Source: Candidatus Iainarchaeum sp.
GTDB lineage: Archaea > Iainarchaeota > Iainarchaeia > Iainarchaeales > JAGVWC01
DNA: 64,000 nt
NCBI GenBank assembly: GCA_018304465.1
Contig: JAGVWC010000010.1
Span: forward strand, 243,473-307,472
Reading direction: 5' to 3'
In this document: positions 59,490 through 64,000 of the stretch, in pieces
How positions within the stretch are numbered: the first letter of the stretch is position 1
Layout of the letters: each line of letters opens with the position of its first letter
Translations under genes and position numbers: made by a program
The notes under the pieces: generated by a model
Databases searched by the model: none
What the model was told of the DNA's origin: nothing
The model's input: the letters and a program-made list of their open reading frames with translations, nothing else

Positions 59490-59698
59490 TGCGAACGCGA
59501 CGAATAAAACTCGGCACCATGGAAGGATGGCGCCGGCATTTTGATCGCGCAAGTATTCAAACAGACCGCCAGGTAAAAAAAACTTTCAAGACCAATTCAG
59601 GAAAACCGCAGAGGGGTGTCCCGTCAGCATCTGTTCAACCGGTTTTTTCGCGAAACAATATTTCAAGATTTTTTTCCGCCCAAACAAGCATACTTTAA
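59486..59698 (+). CDS. Possible small basic ORF overlapping rio1 stop
   Basis: An ATG at 59486 overlaps the rio1 stop as ATGA and opens 70 codons (MMRTRRIKLGTMEGWRRHF...). The second half overlaps the next gene in a different frame. It might be a separate small basic protein or, if one base were added or lost, the N-terminus of the 59616 protein. No homology that I recognise. Confidence 0.25.
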   Translation: MMRTRRIKLGTMEGWRRHFDRASIQTDRQVKKTFKTNSGKPQRGVPSASVQPVFSRNNISRFFSAQTSIL

Positions 59699-60098
59699 CC
59701 GCCTGCAAAAGCACTGGCGATCCACCATAAATCTAACGGCAAGCGAACAAGTGCATGATTTTCGAACGGCCGTCATGCGGGAACTGAACCGGATACGATC
59801 GAGACGCCGAATTTCACTCCAAAAGGCCATAGCAGAAATGCGGCGAGATTTGAAAGTCGTTTCAGCGGAAAGAGAAAAAAATCGGGCGATATTGGATTTC
59901 GAACGGCAAAAACCCGAAAACCAAGCCGGAAGCGGAAAAATCGGAGAAATTTACCATGCCAGCCTGAACCAGATGTGGGCCGTTGAAACACAAGGCGATT
60001 TAATCGAATGGACGCTCCACAAAATTGCCACCAACGCCCCGATGCATCCAAACGAACTAAAATCCCTTTTGGAAGCCAAAAACCAAAAAAATGTGTAA
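59616..60098 (+). CDS. Helical hypothetical protein
   Basis: The product is 160 residues from GTG 59616 with GAGGG directly before it. It is rich in Arg, Gln and Glu and mostly helical (ELNRIRSRRRISLQKAIAEMRRDLK). No recognised domain. It lies between rio1 and the KH gene in the ribosome-assembly block. The poor start and the overlap with another ORF leave room for a frameshift at its 5' end. Confidence 0.4.
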   Translation: MSRQHLFNRFFRETIFQDFFPPKQAYFNRLQKHWRSTINLTASEQVHDFRTAVMRELNRIRSRRRISLQKAIAEMRRDLKVVSAEREKNRAILDFERQKPENQAGSGKIGEIYHASLNQMWAVETQGDLIEWTLHKIATNAPMHPNELKSLLEAKNQKNV

Positions 60099-60184
60099 AA
60101 ACCAATCGCAAGTCTTTTTAAGGTCAACAAGCTATAGAACTATTGACCCTTCCACCCCTCCGCCAACAACGGATTTTTAAAAGT

Positions 60185-60206
60185 TTTATAATATATAGTA
60201 TATATT
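60185..60206 (+). promoter_or_regulatory. TATA box region upstream of the KH-top6 genes
   Basis: TTTATAATATATAGTATATATT ends about 40 nt before ATG 60248 of the KH gene. A strong archaeal TATA element that probably drives the KH-top6B-top6A operon. Confidence 0.55.
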
Positions 60207-60247
60207 GGAGCAAATCGACCTGTTTTTGCACCCCCGAGTTGAAAAAA

Positions 60248-60778
60248 ATGGAAGAAAGTGTTCGAATCCCAAAAGAGCGCGTAGGCGCCGTCATTGGAAA
60301 AAACGGCCAGACCAAAAAAGACCTGGAAAAACACACCGGAACCCGCTTAAAAGTCGATTCGGAAAGCGGCGAAATCACGATCAAGGGAACCGAAAAAAAC
60401 CCCATTGGATTCTATAATTCTTTAAACATCATCAAAGCCATCGGACGCGGATTTTCACCGGAACGCGCGTTTATGCTAACACAAGAAAACTACATGCTTG
60501 AAATCATCGACATCAAAGACGAACTCAACGCGACCGATAAAGAACTCGAACAAAAAAAAGGCCGCATCATCGGCACCAACGGAAAAACCCGCAACGAAAT
60601 CGAAAGCAAAACCGACTGCGCGATCGCAGTATACGGAAAAACGGTTTCCATTATCGGAGAAGCGGACAAAATGCACACCGCCAAAAAAGCCATCGACATG
60701 CTTTTATCCGGCGCCACGCATTCCAAAGTCTATGGATTTTTGAACAAAAAACAATCGTTTGAAACATTCGAGATCTAA
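60248..60778 (+). CDS. KH-domain ribosome-assembly protein (Dim2/Pno1-like)
   Basis: The product is 176 residues from ATG 60248; the track start is upstream of the TATA element and cannot be used. Two KH domains: the first with VIGKNGQTKKDLEKHTGTRLKV, the second with IIGTNGKTRNEIESKTDCAIAVYG. This two-KH layout matches Dim2/Pno1, which binds pre-16S rRNA and works with Rio1 and Nob1. The end overlaps the track's top6B start region. Its order after rio1 and before top6B is conserved in archaea. Confidence 0.88.
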   Translation: MEESVRIPKERVGAVIGKNGQTKKDLEKHTGTRLKVDSESGEITIKGTEKNPIGFYNSLNIIKAIGRGFSPERAFMLTQENYMLEIIDIKDELNATDKELEQKKGRIIGTNGKTRNEIESKTDCAIAVYGKTVSIIGEADKMHTAKKAIDMLLSGATHSKVYGFLNKKQSFETFEI

Positions 60779-60803
60779 AACCAAGAAAACAAATGGTGAT
60801 ACT

Positions 60804-62558
60804 GTGGCCGAAAAAACAAAAATAAAAACAGCAACCGTTGAAGAAATCGAAGAAAAAGACACCGGAATGACCGCCGACCAGCTGGCCAAAGAATTCAAAG
60901 AACATTCCGTAGCCGAATTCTTCAAGAAAAACAAACAAATGCTCGGATTATCCGGAAAAATAAAAACCCTTACAACGATCATCCACGAATACGTTTCCAA
61001 TTCGCTGGACGCCTGCGAAGAAGCCCACGTGCTCCCCAGCCTTGAAATCAAAATCGCGGAACTCGGCGAAGAATACTACGAAGTCACGGTCACCGACAAC
61101 GGACCCGGTCTCACCAAACAAACCATCGGAAAAGCCCTCGGACAACTGCTTGCCGGAACCAAATTCCACCGCATGATCCAACAACGCGGACAACAAGGAA
61201 TCGGAGCCGCCGGCGCCACCATGTTCTCGCTCATGACCACCGGAAAAGCCATTCAAGTCATTTCCAGCGGCGGCGACAAAGGCACGTTCATGGCCGAACT
61301 CACGATTGACCCGAAATTAAACCAACCCAAAATCATCAAAATGGAAGACGTGGACCGAAAATTCTCGGGCACCGCGATCAAAGCCAAATTCAAGGAAATC
61401 AAATACCAAAGAAGCGAACAAGGACCATTCGAATACCTGCGCCGCACCGCAATCGCGAACCCCCACGCGCAAATCACCCTGGTGGAACCCGACGGAACCA
61501 AAACCACGTTTCCGCGAACATCCAAAGTACTGCCCACCAAACCATCCGAAATCAAACCGCACCCCAAAGGCATCACGGTCGACGAACTCTTGACTTTATC
61601 GCACAAAGCCAGCGGACACAAAATCAATTCGTTCCTCAAAAACGATTTCGACCGAATGGGCGACAAAGCCATTGAAGAAATCGAAAAACAAGTTCACTTC
61701 GACCTCAACAAAGACCCCAAAAAAATGAGCTGGGAAGAAGCCGAAGAAATCGTCAAAGCATTCCAAAAAATAACGTTCATCGCGCCCCGACTCGACGGAC
61801 TGCGCCCCATCGGCGAAGAAAACATCAAAAAATCTTTACAGGAAATCGTTCAACCCGAATTCATTTCCGTCGTCGAACGAAAACCCACCGTGTACAAAGG
61901 CGGATTCTCGTTTCAAGTCGAAGCCGCGGTTGCCTGGGGCGGAAACGCCGGACGCGAAATGGGAAAAGACGATTCCGGACAAGCCGTCCGCAAAGTCGAA
62001 ATCATGCGATTTGCCAACTGCGTCCCCTTATTGTTTGACTCCGGCGGATGCGCCTTGACCAAAGCCGTCAACAGCATCGAATGGAAACGATACGGCATCA
62101 AAGACGTCGACAGCGCGCCGCTCACCGTGTTCTTACACATCTGCTCGGTTCACATTCCATACACCGGCGCCGGAAAACAAGCCGTGGCCGACGAAGACGA
62201 AGTCATGGAAGAACTCCGCCTCGCCCTCATGGACACCGGACGAAAAATCTACCGATTCGTCGCGCTCCAGCGCCGCGAAGCCGAAAAACAATTGAAACGA
62301 AAATTATTCACGAAATACGCCAAAGAAGTCGCGATCGGAATCCACGAACTCACCAAAAAACCGACCAACGACATCGAACGAAAACTATTGGACATCGTAT
62401 TGCAAAAACTAAAAATCGAAGAACAACAAGAAGCAAAAGACGACCTGCCCGAAGAATTATCGGACGAAGAAATCAAAAAATTGGAAGCCAAAGAAAAAAA
62501 AGAAAAAGACAAAAAAACGAAAAAAAGCCGTTTGGAAACAGTAGAAGGTGACGAATAA
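60804..62558 (+). CDS. top6B: DNA topoisomerase VI subunit B
   Basis: This is the ATPase subunit of the type IIB topoisomerase. GHKL motifs: IIHEYVSNSLDA, VTDNGPGL and QQGIGAAGA, followed by the transducer domain and a Lys/Glu-rich tail. I use GTG 60804, with GGTG five nt upstream (584 residues); the track TTG 60759 overlaps the KH gene. It ends as TAATG with top6A, so the subunits are made in equal numbers. Confidence 0.95.
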   Translation: MAEKTKIKTATVEEIEEKDTGMTADQLAKEFKEHSVAEFFKKNKQMLGLSGKIKTLTTIIHEYVSNSLDACEEAHVLPSLEIKIAELGEEYYEVTVTDNGPGLTKQTIGKALGQLLAGTKFHRMIQQRGQQGIGAAGATMFSLMTTGKAIQVISSGGDKGTFMAELTIDPKLNQPKIIKMEDVDRKFSGTAIKAKFKEIKYQRSEQGPFEYLRRTAIANPHAQITLVEPDGTKTTFPRTSKVLPTKPSEIKPHPKGITVDELLTLSHKASGHKINSFLKNDFDRMGDKAIEEIEKQVHFDLNKDPKKMSWEEAEEIVKAFQKITFIAPRLDGLRPIGEENIKKSLQEIVQPEFISVVERKPTVYKGGFSFQVEAAVAWGGNAGREMGKDDSGQAVRKVEIMRFANCVPLLFDSGGCALTKAVNSIEWKRYGIKDVDSAPLTVFLHICSVHIPYTGAGKQAVADEDEVMEELRLALMDTGRKIYRFVALQRREAEKQLKRKLFTKYAKEVAIGIHELTKKPTNDIERKLLDIVLQKLKIEEQQEAKDDLPEELSDEEIKKLEAKEKKEKDKKTKKSRLETVEGDE

Positions 62559-63661
62559 TGGCAGTAACAGACAAAAAAGACAAAGAAGTAATCCAAAAAC
62601 TCGAAAGCGTCGGCGCCGCACTCCTAAAACAAATCGACAAAAAAGAAGACCCCCAAATCGAACTGCCGGTTCGAAGCCTCAACAACATTTATTTCGACAA
62701 AAAATCAAAAACCATCAAACTCGGCGACAAAACCTCAATGCGCAACTTCCTCAACGTCGCGCACACCCGCAAATTCATGCAAAGCGTGCTGGTCGCCGCC
62801 GAAATCAAAAAAGTCATTGAAGAAGAAGCCACGGTCTCCATTCGTGATCTGTATTACGCCCTCAAACACACGATTGACGGAACCACGGAAAACACGTTTG
62901 AAGAACAAGGCGAATCCGACCCGATCATTGAAGACATCGAAGCCTCCACCAACCTGTTACGCGAAGAACTACACTTGGCGGCATCCTCCAAAGGCGTTGT
63001 TACCGGAGACCTCAAAATTCGCGACGGAAAAGACACGATCGACCTGACCAAAATGGGAAGCGGAGGATGGGGCGTACCATCCAACGTGGAACCCGAACGC
63101 ATCGAATTCAAAGACGTCAACGCCGAATACGTGCTCTTCATCGAAAAAGACGCCGTCTGGAAACGATTCAACGAAGACCAATTCTGGAGAAAAAACAAAT
63201 GCATCATCGTCACCGGACGCGGACAACCATCACGCGCCGAACGACGACTGGTCCAACGATTAAACCACGAATACGAATTACCCGTATACGCCTTAATGGA
63301 TGCCGATCCCTGGGGAATGTACATTTATTCCGTGATCAAACAAGGATCCATCTCGCTATCCTACTCCGAAGAAAAACTCGCATGCCCCGACACCAAATAC
63401 ATCGGACTCTCCACGCAAGACGTCGAAACCTACAAAATCCCAAAAGAAGTCACCATCAAACTCAACAGCCTCGACGTCAAACGCCTAAACGAAATGGCGT
63501 CCTACGAATGGTTCAAGAAAAAAGAATGGCAAGACGAATTTGCGAACATGAAACAAAAAGCCGTCAAACTGGAATTGGAAGCGTTATCCAAAAAAGGAAT
63601 CCGCTTCATCACGGAAGAATACCTTCCGGACAAAATCAAACGAAAAGACTTCCTGCCGTAA
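62558..63661 (+). CDS. top6A: DNA topoisomerase VI subunit A
   Basis: This is the DNA-cleaving subunit, homologous to Spo11. It has a winged-helix CAP domain with the catalytic Tyr in SIRDLYYALKHTI (residue about 105) and a Toprim domain with VLFIEKDAVWKRF, IIVTGRGQPSRAERRL and ALMDADPWGMYIYSVIKQGS. The 367 residues are complete. Stop and start overlap with top6B. Confidence 0.96.
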   Translation: MAVTDKKDKEVIQKLESVGAALLKQIDKKEDPQIELPVRSLNNIYFDKKSKTIKLGDKTSMRNFLNVAHTRKFMQSVLVAAEIKKVIEEEATVSIRDLYYALKHTIDGTTENTFEEQGESDPIIEDIEASTNLLREELHLAASSKGVVTGDLKIRDGKDTIDLTKMGSGGWGVPSNVEPERIEFKDVNAEYVLFIEKDAVWKRFNEDQFWRKNKCIIVTGRGQPSRAERRLVQRLNHEYELPVYALMDADPWGMYIYSVIKQGSISLSYSEEKLACPDTKYIGLSTQDVETYKIPKEVTIKLNSLDVKRLNEMASYEWFKKKEWQDEFANMKQKAVKLELEALSKKGIRFITEEYLPDKIKRKDFLP

Positions 63662-64000
63662 AACGGAAAGCTTTTTTTCCTGTTTTTCTTTGACCAAAAA
63701 ACGATTTTGTCAAACGAACCATCGAATTTAACCAAAAAAAAAACAATTTTCCGTCTTCAAACCGCCATTTTTGATCAAGCAATAGTTCCATTCGGAATTC
63801 CAATGGCTCAAACGGAAGAACAAACCTGCCCGACACCGATTGCTTCAATCCAACACCATTGCCAAAACAATTCCCCCGCATAAAAAGGTTTCCTTGTTTC
63901 AGGCTCTGTTGAAAATGTCTGTTTTTTAAGTTGAATCGGGTTTTGTGGTTTGGGTAAGGTTAAGGGGGAAACCAGTTCAGGTGGTTTCCCAAGTGAAGAA
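63662..64000. other. Gene-free right end of window
   Basis: 339 nt follow top6A. I find no supported ORF or tRNA; the short antisense ORF around 63636-63881 has no codon or start support. A perfect hairpin lies near the end (63966-63990). Confidence 0.5.
63966..63990. repeat. 9-bp perfect inverted repeat near window end
   Basis: GGGAAACCA-GTTCAGG-TGGTTTCCC forms a hairpin with a 7-nt loop. It has no T-run after it. It could be an operator, the edge of an RNA gene beyond the window, or a mobile-element end. Confidence 0.5.

Noticed and set aside
1-64000. CRISPR array
   Set aside because: No regularly spaced direct repeats were seen in any gene-free stretch.

Overview
The window is from an archaeon. 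It carries archaeal or eukaryote-type information-processing genes throughout: the exosome (Rrp4, Rrp41, Rrp42), SBDS, proteasome alpha, RNase P proteins Rnp2 and Rnp3, eL15, eL43, RpoP, prefoldin beta, Pcc1, Sm-like protein, aIF5A, aIF2-beta, aIF1A, Rio1, a Dim2-type KH protein, topoisomerase VI, MCM, deoxyhypusine synthase and an archaeal NcsA-type tRNA thiolase. Small reduced genes, A-rich codon use, inteins in essential genes, multiple KaiC-like ATPases with V4R partners and toxin-like surface proteins suggest a DPANN-type lineage (Diapherotrites or Woesearchaeota-like). That placement is inference; there is no rRNA in the window to settle it.

Layout. (1) 1-3.3 kb: accessory locus with the 3' end of a large cysteine-containing protein, an overlapping small gene, then a headless PD-(D/E)XK-type nuclease cassette with its own abutting partner. 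This is the architecture of a polymorphic toxin with an orphan toxin/immunity cassette. (2) 3.3-12.7 kb: three paralogous winged-helix regulators, deoxyhypusine synthase, and an operon of KaiC-like ATPase, V4R protein, GGGP-synthase-family enzyme and HAD hydrolase, plus a second KaiC-like ATPase and a Cys-repeat lipoprotein. (3) 12.6-15.4 kb: a second toxin-like locus, with a 697-residue secreted protein ending in a nuclease-like domain and an overlapping partner gene. (4) 15.4-18 kb: small V4R protein, PHP phosphoesterase and two small genes. (5) 18.0-26.0 kb: an AT-richer island with an APH-fold kinase, a glycosyltransferase-B12 radical SAM fusion, a SPASM radical SAM enzyme, a nucleotidyltransferase-HD protein, an S51 peptidase, a sugar epimerase and a truncated nucleotide-sugar dehydrogenase. 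It looks like an undescribed peptide- or glycan-modifying pathway.

(6) 26-34.5 kb: the conserved archaeal exosome/proteasome/RNase P superoperon on the minus strand, interrupted only by a macrodomain gene. (7) 34.5-45.9 kb: tRNA thiolase, free-standing LAGLIDADG endonuclease against tRNA-Val, coiled-coil protein, tRNA-Ala, FtsZ with a hairpin terminator, Sm-like protein, an intein-split MinD-like ATPase with a roadblock-like partner, DUF2226-like and NYN proteins, aIF5A and two paralogous methyltransferase-like proteins. (8) 45.9-57.3 kb: MetRS with an unusual B3/B4-type C-terminus, MCM with two inteins, a HAD phosphatase, a presenilin-type protease, a frameshifted cupredoxin and a VTT/DedA membrane protein. 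(9) 57.3-63.7 kb: translation and ribosome-assembly block aIF2-beta, aIF1A (apparently starting at AUC), Rio1 and KH protein, then topoisomerase VI B and A.

Signals that decide starts: GGAGG/GGTG-type Shine-Dalgarno sequences precede many genes, including several TTG and GTG starts, so SD-led initiation is common here. Several operon-first genes instead have a TATA box about 30 nt upstream and little leader. The strongest candidates for something new are the two toxin/immunity-like loci, the radical SAM/glycosyltransferase island, the KaiC-V4R-GGGPS operon and the AUC start of aIF1A.
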